NCBI GenBank assembly: GCA_963669155.1
Contig: OZ022585.1
Coordinates: forward strand, 5,623,558-5,687,557
Direction: 5' to 3'
DNA: 64,000 nucleotides
From: Arbacia lixula
Taxonomy: Eukaryota; Echinodermata; Echinoidea; Arbacioida; Arbaciidae
The position numbers were made by a program, and so were the translations under genes. Positions within the stretch are counted from its first letter, which is position 1. Every line of letters begins with the position of its first letter. Under the pieces are notes generated by a model that did no database searches, was not told where the DNA came from, and was given only the letters and a program-made list of their open reading frames with translations. This document shows positions 57,201 to 64,000 of this stretch, in pieces.

Positions 57201-59652
57201 GTATACGCTATCTTTCCTCAGCTGATCTTCGGAAAGATAGCTACATCCAGATCGCCTCAGAAGTGATAGTTCATCCCATCACCTTCACCAACGTTGATTA
57301 TTTGTTTATTACCAGTATCAATGGGGAAAATGAGTGCATTCAACTCTCGCCATGGGTTTGATTGCGCGCGCATTTTTTAACATGCGCGATTCAGATTTGA
57401 TACAGGTGAGTAAACCCCTGTTTCTCTTTTCTCTTTTGTTTTGTTTAAATTGAACCCATTGCTGTTTTCGTGGAAAGTGCCTTATATATATAATAAAAAT
57501 CGATTTCTTTTGTAGTATATCAGATATATTACATTCATCAGCATGAATATTGCACTCGCCTTCGAATCGTGCAATATTCATACTGATGAATGCAACGTGT
57601 CTGATATACCATTCAAATGCATCCAATCATTCCCCCAAATGACCTTCTGGACCCAAATTACACTTGGAAAAAAATAAAAAAGGAATTTTCACTTTATATG
57701 TTTTGCGCTCTCTCGCACATAAATTGATGGGGTAAGTAGTAGTAGTATAATCTGTATGCAAATTAGTGGTAGCCATTTCAGATTTTGTATAAGTTAACTA
57801 TTGTTAAATGCACATATAGAGCCTTCAGTTCGGCACATGTAAGTTTAGCGATAATTGCGAACGAAAATTTTAAAAAAAAAAGTAGCACGAAAAAATCTAG
57901 AAGTTTTGTATTTACAAAAGAATAAGAAAACTAGTGCTTACCTTTGATTGGATGACATAGACATTCTCGATAGAAGCAAGGATATCCTCTTCACTGCAGC
58001 TGTTATCACACTCGTCGGAGTCGGAGTCTGAAGTTGATTTTGATTTTGAGCCGTGAGTAGCGCTGCAATGCAAACAGATAAACTATACTTGAAGTGTTGA
58101 TAATCTACATTATATATAACAGCTACCAATCTTGTAATTGAGTCTTGTAGTGTCGATTCCCAAATAGAAGTCAAAGTCATCTTAAGGAGTTAAATGGACG
58201 ACACGATTTTGCCAAGATTATACAGTCGTATGGGCCAGCAACTGGAAACATGACGTCACCTTCTTGTGCAAATCATATGACCGGGTGTTGCGATTCGGCA
58301 GGTCGCAGAGTCGCAAGACTGATCGGATCGTGTTGTCTGTGGTGGTCTTTTATCAATACGCTCTTTGGAGAAAAAAAAAACACCGCATGGGCCATCGCAC
58401 ACACCGAGGGTAGAACCGAAGTTTTTGAATGGATAAAATGGATGCCGTGCGACTCTGAGACAAAAAAATTCATGCCCCTGAAATCGTGCAACACGCATAG
58501 GAGTTCCAAGAATCACCGTTGAGTAAGTTTACGATGTCTGTGCGAGTACACACGACCCACGTGCGGTGATCGCACGATTATCCTGCGGTAAAGCACCGCG
58601 CGGGCACCACCGAAATAGGCAGCTGCTAACATGATACCGAGGATGATGAAATGGATATCCACCCCTTTGAGCGAGGTTCGATATCACCACATATTATTCA
58701 TTAACGACATCTACTCTTATTATTGCACTGTATAATGCGATTTCGTCGTGTATATTCTAAACATGCATACAGTATAACTTTCGCTGGTGAACTGGTGGAT
58801 CTGTCATTAAGTGGTCATCATGTAGTAAATGGGGACAAGCGAAAGTGCCAGTTAGTTCAGGCCCGGCTGGGCACATGATGTCATGCTATCTACCTGAAAG
58901 GAAACGACTTTATTTAGCTACAGTTTGAGCACGTTTGTAATAGAATATGATGCGAACAGTGTGAAATACACACATTTCTACTACAATATGAAAAGACGTT
59001 TAGAGCCTGCTTTTCTTATTTCATCAATATTTCTCAGTTAAGATTGTATATAGATGTACTGTAGGTATTACATCTTACAACTCCGCAAGCACCTCCAAAA
59101 TCGTCTGCGCATCCCTTTTCTTTAATGCGTCGATTTCGTCCAAAAAGTTGGCGGAATCGAACATGTCAAATAAATTATTGGTCCAAAGGAGAAATGTATG
59201 TAATCTACGTAAAGATTTAAAGAGTACAAAAAATCTGCATTAATTAAACGGCTGATGTTAAATCTCGGTGAGGTTACATGCAACTGCCCCTGATCTCCGC
59301 GGAAACTATCATGCTAATTATGAATTCCATAAATCTTAGAATTCCTGCGTACGAGGCCTGCGAAGTCCATGACTAGACCGTTAACAATACTATACAATAC
59401 AAACGGTATATGTGTGTGGAGGATGGGAACTTCACAGCAAACATGTAAATATGTTTATGACAACGGACTCGTAAAATCTCTCAGATTATAACAAGTAAAT
59501 CAAATTTAATGATAGTATTAATTACTTCACAAATACCAACTAGAAAGTAAAGCACACTATAATGATGGTGACAATATTTGTATATGATAAGAAATACTTT
59601 ACCACACGACTGCTGCGACAACTACCAGGGCTATCAGGAAGAACGGTCTCAT
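48682..59652 (-). CDS. Secreted subtilisin-like (S8) serine protease (gene D), complete, 419 aa
   Basis: Exons in order: 59652-59603, 58062-57942, 56269-56135, 55245-55101, 54065-53959, 52275-52128, 50919-50702, 49685-49502, 48833-48682; all phases close and all introns are GT-AG. Residues 1-17 are a signal peptide (MRPFFLIALVVVAAVVC). Residues 18-40 form a Ser/Asp-rich linker; 41-130 are an I9-type propeptide; the mature enzyme starts near the IDQMDLPLD region (about 133-141). Catalytic residues: Asp162 in FIMDTGVRSDHVEF, His195 in DPNGHGTMCAS, oxyanion Asn288 in VSAGNMG, and Ser362 in GSGTSFSAPAVAG. Spacing and length match proteinase K-like subtilases. The serine motif has FSAPAVAG where MASPHVAG is usual. 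It is likely secreted as a zymogen and matured by autocleavage. No C-terminal extra domain. Confidence 0.95.
48935..49160. repeat. (CTA)n / (CTG)n / (AAT)n trinucleotide microsatellite
   Basis: Over 180 bp of ACT/CTA trinucleotides with GCT variants, then AAT repeats, in gene D intron 8. Poly-Thr and poly-Tyr frames here are artefacts. Confidence 0.95.
49310..49476. mobile_element. Family 4 fold-back, single-arm fragment
   Basis: GAGAACACCTCGCACGTAAC, ATCATAACTTTTTCATGATT and GATTGCTTTTATTGATAGC match the right arm of 9828-10345. It ends about 26 bp from the exon 8 boundary of gene D. Confidence 0.75.
49502..49685 (-). CDS. Gene D exon 8 (catalytic Ser)
   Basis: Residues 309-370: AITVGSSKLDAESVESRAAF, CVDLYAPGHKI and GSGTSFSAPAVAG. 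Donor GTAACT. Confidence 0.93.
50135..50292. mobile_element. Fold-back element family 3, copy 2
   Basis: From GGGCCCTGTTGCATAAAACT to TAAGATTTATGCAACGGGGCCC (written here as two parts, TAAGATTTATGCAAC and GGGGCCC). About 158 bp, in gene D intron 7. Confidence 0.88.
50352..50688. mobile_element. Fold-back element family 2, copy 2
   Basis: Ends TTAAAGGGTATATACTGTAC and GTACACTATATTCCCTTTAA. Inner arms CCACATTTGGAGTAATTAGG and inverse. Its right end is about 8 nt beyond the donor hexamer of gene D exon 7. Confidence 0.9.
50702..50919 (-). CDS. Gene D exon 7 (oxyanion Asn)
   Basis: Residues 236-308 with CVVSYSMSSPG, VVVVSAGNMGQNTF and DACNYSPARVPQ. The acceptor CTGGCAG has a weak pyrimidine tract but is fixed by phase and homology. 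Donor GTAGGT. Confidence 0.92.
51069..51196. mobile_element. Fold-back element with GGGCMCTGTCTTATAAAG ends
   Basis: GGGCACTGTCTTATAAAGAA at left and CTCTTTATAGGACGGGGCCC at right. Inner arms AATTGATCGCAAC-like. About 128 bp, in gene D intron 6. Confidence 0.65.
51310..51470. mobile_element. Fold-back element with GGGGCCCGTAACATAAAGG ends
   Basis: GGGGCCCGTAACATAAAGG and CCTTTATGTTACGGGCCCC are exact inverses. Arms continue TTTGCGATCAATTGCAAA / TTTTGCGATTGATCGTAA. About 160 bp, in gene D intron 6. Confidence 0.92.
51742..52094. mobile_element. Fold-back element family 2, copy 3
   Basis: Ends TTAAAGGGAATACACTGTAC and GTACAGTATATTCCCTTTAA. About 353 bp. The right end lies about 34 nt past the exon 6 splice site of gene D. 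Confidence 0.9.
52128..52275 (-). CDS. Gene D exon 6 (catalytic His)
   Basis: Residues 187-235 with DDPNGHGTMCASAAIGL and the strand ADVLSIRIANEKG. Donor GTAGGC. Confidence 0.93.
53222..53560 (+). mobile_element. 3' end of a CR1/L2-like LINE (reverse transcriptase C-terminus and tail)
   Basis: A frame from 53222 to the TGA at 53342-53344 reads KESFWFNLPIIWNTLPKTIP then SNLRLFKQSLKHHFPQNY. The 'P..WN.LP..i......F...LK..f' pattern closes the reverse-transcriptase ORF of CR1/L2/Rex-type LINEs. The T-rich 3' region ends AAATAAATGTATGCATGTAT with (GTAT)n. 5'-truncated, in gene D intron 5, antisense to the gene. Confidence 0.65.
53959..54065 (-). CDS. Gene D exon 5 (catalytic Asp)
   Basis: Residues 151-186 with DVTIFIMDTGVRSDHVEFGG. 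A long CT/CCTC tract on the minus strand precedes the acceptor. Donor GTATGT. Confidence 0.93.
54103..54322. repeat. G-run and (GA)n/(GGGA)n purine tract
   Basis: Mixed poly-G, GA and GGGA repeats on the plus strand. On the minus (transcribed) strand this is a pyrimidine tract of over 200 nt about 40 nt upstream of the gene D exon 5 acceptor. The proline/leucine/serine frames over it are artefacts. Confidence 0.95.
54590..55090. mobile_element. Fold-back element family 4, second full copy
   Basis: Left arm TCCTTCCTGAAGTTTAGGTT, TTTAATAAAAGC; right arm GGGAGAGCACCTCACC, CTTATCCTTTGGTGG, TTCAGGGTGTACTATCCC. The centre has the same order of AT-rich blocks as 9828-10345 plus an (AT)n run (54783-54801). 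In gene D intron 4, ending about 12 nt from the exon 4 donor. Confidence 0.8.
55101..55245 (-). CDS. Gene D exon 4
   Basis: Residues 103-151: end of propeptide and start of mature enzyme (NWLRDRIDQMDLPLDGQEW). A fold-back element ends about 12 nt past its GTGAGC donor. Confidence 0.9.
56135..56269 (-). CDS. Gene D exon 3
   Basis: Residues 58-102, the propeptide core: DYDAQKKLIKNLKKDDSCEN and EMCIITVRMDVACLEE. Phase 0 at both ends. Confidence 0.88.
57162..57283. mobile_element. Small fold-back element
   Basis: Arms ATGAGACGAACTATCACTTC and GAAGTGATAGTTCATCCCAT, with GATCTGAATGTA and CTATCTTTCC also mirrored. About 120 bp near-palindrome in gene D intron 2. Confidence 0.85.
57511..57609. mobile_element. 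Small fold-back element
   Basis: Arms AGTATATCAGATATATTACA, TTCATCAGCATGAATATTGCA (shown in overlap only as ATGAATATTGCA) and their inverses around CTCGCCTTCGAATCG. About 98 bp in gene D intron 2. Confidence 0.85.
57942..58062 (-). CDS. Gene D exon 2
   Basis: Residues 17-57: the linker GSKSKSTSDSDSDECDNSCS and the first propeptide strand (ENVYVIQSK). Acceptor CATTGCAG, donor GTAAGC. Confidence 0.85.
58200..58347. repeat. Dispersed repeat with GACACG / CGTGTT ends, copy 2
   Basis: Diverged copy of 29619-29771: ACTGGAAACATGACGTCACC, GGTCGCAGAG, GACTGATCGGATCGTGTTGTC. Lies just upstream of gene D exon 2 within intron 1. The overlapping open frames on both strands (58250-58522) are not recognisable proteins. 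Confidence 0.7.
59603..59652 (-). CDS. Gene D exon 1 (signal peptide)
   Basis: ATG at 59652, then a basic residue and an unbroken hydrophobic run to the donor GTAAAG, phase 2. Chosen as start because it gives a perfect signal peptide and phase. Confidence 0.85.
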
Positions 59653-61727
59653 TGCGAAGAAGGCGCGCAAATCCCACAAAATAAGAACAGTTTTTACACG
59701 CAAGTTTCGAGGTGAATAACGAAGATGCAAATCGTCTTAGCTCACTGAGGAGACTCGAGATGTAAATGTGCCGAGAAAGTTTTCACCGTGCATTGTTCTT
59801 CTGGGCAACACGGGGTACTTATACCCTCTTGCGTTTTTCAAAGCAATTTGTTTTGCAGCAATGATGACAATGATATTTAGATTACCTTTTTTAACATTTC
59901 AAATTTTGGACAAAATCTCACGTTATGTCACGTGTAATATTTTGAGGGTCAATATATCACTATCATGCTCGTGCTGTTTTTATTGTTTGAGAGTTGAAGC
60001 GATGTCGTATGTCTATAAATCGACATGTTTTCTATGATATTGTTTCAACCATACCGATGGTTTCCTTTTACTGAAATGTCCTTTCATCATTTCGATCAAA
60101 AAAAAAGGAAAAATTTGATAAACATGTTTATTACAGAATTGTCATTTTCAATATCTTTGGCAGACTCCCGTCTTGCATTTGCCGCGTATATTTGCTAACG
60201 GATGTAAGCGTGCATGTCTTTCAATGAAACGAGATATTCATACATTGTCAAGTTCGAGAGCTCTTATTGACAGAATACGGTGTTTGTCTTCCAGTATATA
60301 TTTCGTTGGTCAAAAAATCGCTATCACTTTCTAACATCAAGATTAGATTACCTTGACACCCATCGTGTATACTTGAGACAATACAAACAGTACACCCCTT
60401 CGTGGGACGTGCCGCACACAAGATAATGGGTAGCAGATCTATTTACATGGTAAACAAAAACTCTAGTGGCAAATTAATCCGATATATCCTCAAAAGATCA
60501 ACAAAGATATCCTTCTACTTAGCAAAAAATGTGTGATTGACATGAAACAACGAATTTTCTATTTTTACTCTTGTGCTGTTTTTTTTTTTTTTTTGGTGGG
60601 TGTTGTGTGTTCATTAAGAGATTGATATTCCAGAAATATCATCGTGAACTTTCTATTCAAGGCTCTATCTTTCTTGATGTGTCAGTATGGGCTGATGGTT
60701 AGTCAGATTTACGAATGGATTAATTAAAGAATGTATGGAAGTATGTGGTTGGTTGATAAATGGAACGAGTGTATTTTTTTGAGTGGTTGCACATTTAGAA
60801 CCAAGTGACTGATGTAACGACTGATGGTTAGATATTATGTCTTGTTCAAGATTCAAGTTTCAACGAGACATACTTGTGGACAAGTATGGTCTGTATTGGC
60901 TAATTCATGCACAGAAAAAAATATGGTAAATGCACGGTGTCACCATGGACCTTAATTCCATGGTGACACTATCTATTCATAAGAAATCAGAGGCAACGCT
61001 AACGAAAGCTCACAGCGCACCAACAATATACTAACATCGCAAAGATTTCCCTGAATGGTCACGTGTATATGCTAACAAAATAGGCATTTTAGATAAAGGG
61101 GCGAGAACAAAAAAATGTGAAAGAAAATCTCAAAGAGAAGGACAAAGTGGGAAAAGAACAAAAGGAGTTGGCAAAAGTCGCATGGCAAAAGGAATGAAAA
61201 AATGACTTTGTATTATACCCCACGTTGTTATTTTAACAAAATGTCCGTCAATGGAATTTTAGGTACAGAGTTGAAGTGGTTTGCATCATACCTATCAAAC
61301 AGAAGTCATTGCGTTGCTTATTAGAAGGTTTAAGTAATTTCCTCCTTGCAAAATCAGGAGTAACCCACGGGTCTATACTTTGACCGTTATTGTTTTATTT
61401 GAATATCAATTATTTGTCTTAATTTTAGCCAAACTAAAATGTTAATGTCCCTATAGTAAGGACAGGGTAGTCTTCACTGGTATTTTGTATTTATCACTTG
61501 CTGTATTGTGTGATTTTTTGTCTCATGTTAAAGCTCTCATTCCATTATCAATGAATATATTTTTTGTGGTGGTGGTGGTCAGTGATGTCGACGAAGGAAA
61601 GTCGTCCCCGAGGTCAGAAAAATTACACAAGTCGGGATACTTTGAAGAAGCTTCGTTGTGATTGTGCTGCATGAAGGTGTAAAGTGAGTGTGTTGATGTT
61701 TGAAGATTTGCATGGTGGTATGATCAA

Positions 61728-61990
61728 TCACGAGAGAGGTTTACGGTACACCATGTGTAAAGTCCTGGGAGGACTGAGATGAGAAAACGTGGATAGAATT
61801 GAAGGTGGAATGGACAGGCGAGAAAGTGGAGATTTGAAAGTAGAGTATTCTTTCGAAATGAGTGTAGTCCTGAAAAGGACTGTAAACCAGAAAGCGTGAA
61901 GAGACTCCTGAAGACGGACAGTCAATCTGCCCGAAACGTCGAGTCTACCACTCTACTCATCAGCTCTTCACGCTTTCTGGTTTACAGTTA
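61728..61990. mobile_element. Penelope-like retroelement remnant with hammerhead-like motif
   Basis: CTGAAGA (61908-61914), a stem CGGACAG/CTGCCC with TCAAT loop, then GAAACGTC (61933-61940), flanked by AGACTC/GAGTCT, follow the hammerhead core order on the plus strand. An outer inverted repeat GTAAACCAGAAAGCGTGAAG and inverse encloses the block (61881-61987). Such motifs are known in Penelope-like elements. On the minus strand a short frame precedes it (TVRLQESLHAFWFTV). No polymerase is readable. Confidence 0.45.
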
Positions 61991-62240
61991 CATATTTCGC
62001 CGTCATCGCGCCAAAAGTATTTATGAGTAAGTCAGAAGCAACTTTTAAACTTGAATGTTTAACGTTTGGCGTTTCCTATTTCGTATGGTAAGCCTGAATG
62101 GATTTGCAACTGCGCATTTACCAGCTCGGAAACTCTGCTTATCCTTTCTCCAACGTTGACTTGCATATTTCAGGCAAAACTGTTAGTTGTCAGGAGCAAC
62201 TTTGAACTCGAACATGATAAAAATGTATTAAGAATGCGTG

Positions 62241-62243
<3 letters not shown>

Positions 62244-62313
<70 letters not shown>
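62244..62313. repeat. (GT)n microsatellite
   Basis: About 70 bp of GT with one GTTT interruption; Cys-Val frames over it are artefacts. Confidence 0.95.
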
Positions 62314-62314
<1 letters not shown>

Positions 62315-62984
62315 ATGAGTCTGTGACTGCATGTGTCTATCGTTTGTTAAATGTGGACTTTCATATTTCTGTTATTCAGGCAAAACGCGCAAATTGTCAA
62401 GATAAAAGTGTTAACTTTTTGAAAACTATATTTCGTGACATTTTGTCAATTAGGTATATCGAATTAAATCTTCTATGTGGCATACTTAGTATGTGTATGC
62501 ACCTATTATGTAGTTTTGCTTGCAATTTGGTAAACGTTGGTTTGCTTATTATATTCATACAGGTAGACGTATGAAGTATCAGGAACGAATTTAGACTGGA
62601 TGGTCCTAAGCGTTAGCAACATTCTGCGACACTTTAAAAAAAAATAAGAAGTGTTTAACTTGAATGAAACTGAAATTTCCATTCTATAAGTAAGTTTTAT
62701 ACTACTCATTGTTCTTGTAATAATCCCTAGCTAGAATATTTCATTGAATGCAATTTTTTTTTTGGTACAAATACGGACGTAAAATGTATACCGGTATGTA
62801 TGAGATGATAAATTCAGAACACAACAATGTTCATTTTGCATCACACGTGTCATAATAATTTAACAAATTTCAGTACCGGAACAATACTGTTTTATCATGA
62901 ACATCTGTGCATCCATGAGATCATCATTGGGGCTTAGCGCCATCTGTCGCCCGTACAGAACGTTGCTAAAGTTACGCCGAACGC

Positions 62985-63041
62985 TATTGAATCAGACAGC
63001 TTACGGACATCAAGATGAAAAACGGTGATATGGATGGTAAG
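62985..63041 (+). promoter_or_regulatory. Possible first coding exon of a gene continuing to the right
   Basis: ATGAAAAACGGTGATATGG at 63015 leads to a consensus donor (GATG|GTAAGAG) after about 22 nt. The preceding 80 bp are GC-richer than the surroundings, as in a leader. No downstream exon is in view, so this is a weak call. Confidence 0.2.
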
Positions 63042-64000
63042 AGAGCATTATTGATATTGTTTGCAGCATCGTGTTTTTATGTAGGGGTCAATTATTCCAA
63101 CAGAAAATTTACCCGTGGTGCATCACAGGTATGCACATGAAAGTTTTACGTTTGAATCGACATAACCGCTTAGCCGAGCACAAATCTGCCTGATTCTACC
63201 GCCAGACCGAAAGGGAGGTGGCGGTGCGCTCCCGGGCGGGCTCGGCTTCAACAATGGCCATGCCATGGTGGTGTATAAATCCTGCTGCTTCGCACTGCCA
63301 CTGGTCGATCGTCGATGACTCATTTTATAGTCTAGACTCTAAGGCCAGGAAGCCTGTTGGGGTATTTTATACTTCATTGAACAGAGATTTTCCTCATTTG
63401 TAATAATCTTTATACAACTTAAACCAGAGAAAATTAGGTTTGGTTTAGGGCCAGGACTTTATAGGGTAAACTAGTAGCCTTATAGTTTTGGTAGGATAGG
63501 GCATTAGAACAGCTTAGGGGTCTAGACAAGAAAGTTAGTGTAGACTAGGTGATTTAAAAACAATTTTGTGCCCCCAAAATTGGCAAGAAACAACTTCTTT
63601 TATAGTGCACCGCAACTCTCATCTTCAACATGGATTTTAATGGCTTGTCAGTATGTGCGTACACACTCAATACTATGTGTGTCTGCTGAAGAATAAAATT
63701 CCCCACCTCTTCGCATTTGTCAATTAGATCTAAACCTGATTATATATGTACACGCCAGCTATTTGCTTAGTGGGTTGTATGGGTGTGCCTTTTTGTGTGC
63801 GTTGACTTCCGGAATCTGGGGTGTCGGGACTGGACAGCACGTTGCAGTGGAGTTGGCCCGGTCACCGATTCCGAAGTTTCCCAGACTAACATTAAAACAC
63901 TTAAACAGTGACACTGACAGCTACTTAGAAATGGGCATCAGGTAAACTCAGTCCCCAGAAATGTACCAACACTAAAACATCTTGGTTTCACTGCTTCAAG

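Larger units (their letters stand above)
59653..64000. other. Intergenic region right of gene D
   Basis: It should include the gene D promoter; no clear core element seen. AT-rich to 61.7 kb, with a 13-bp perfect hairpin (GTGTCACCATGGA) at 60938-60969. Then a Penelope-like remnant, a GT microsatellite and, from 62.9 kb, somewhat GC-richer DNA with a possible first exon. No coding exon is supported with confidence. Confidence 0.6.

Noticed and set aside
59768-60037. 89-codon open frame upstream of gene D
   Set aside because: Starts 116 bp upstream of the gene D ATG on the opposite strand; no similarity recognised, and codon content looks like AT-rich non-coding DNA.
62066-62574. Cys-Val repeat open frames
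   Set aside because: They cross a GT microsatellite, and the flanks show no protein similarity.
63763-63945. 60-codon open frame at the right end
   Set aside because: Composition is plausible, but there is no recognisable motif and no splice context to support it.

Overview
This is eukaryotic, very probably invertebrate deuterostome (echinoderm-like) nuclear DNA. The evidence is intron-rich genes with GT-AG splice sites, AT-rich non-coding DNA, many dinucleotide and trinucleotide microsatellites, a Tc1 transposon end, LINE 3' tails, a tRNA-derived SINE and a dense population of small fold-back (MITE-like) elements. Nothing bacterial was seen. The echinoderm assignment is inference from the repeat style and gene content, not a proven identification.

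I reconstructed four multi-exon genes; in each, exon phases and lengths close exactly. Gene A (1746-14111, minus) and gene B (18217-28373, plus) are SLC22-family organic solute transporters arranged head to head. They share the same intron positions and phases, so they arose by duplication. Gene B is complete (11 coding exons, 569 aa). Gene A has its first nine coding exons (464 aa), and its last two must lie left of the window. Gene C (33681-40538, minus) encodes a 355-aa type II membrane protein resembling the DUF1647 family; a possible untranslated first exon lies near 44 kb. Gene D (48682-59652, minus) encodes a complete 419-aa secreted subtilisin-like serine protease with signal peptide, propeptide and an intact Asp162/His195/Ser362 triad.

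The rest is introns and intergenic DNA: 14.1-18.2 kb between the transporters (LINE tail, fold-back fragment, AT and CA microsatellites), 28.4-33.7 kb (repeats, diverged duplications), 40.5-48.7 kb (many fold-back elements and a decayed zinc-finger transposase fragment), and 59.7-64 kb (a Penelope-like remnant, a GT microsatellite and a possible first exon of another gene at the right edge).

The most unusual structure is in gene A. Two of its introns (after exons 4 and 9) hold arrays of decayed copies of the preceding exon's end; in most of the exon 4 array and in one exon 9 copy the 5' splice site is carried along as a candidate alternative donor. In gene D, four of eight introns have a terminal-inverted-repeat element ending about 8-35 nt downstream of the 5' splice site. 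A hammerhead-ribozyme-like Penelope motif lies at 61.9 kb. Several unrelated fold-back families share GGGCCC-type termini.
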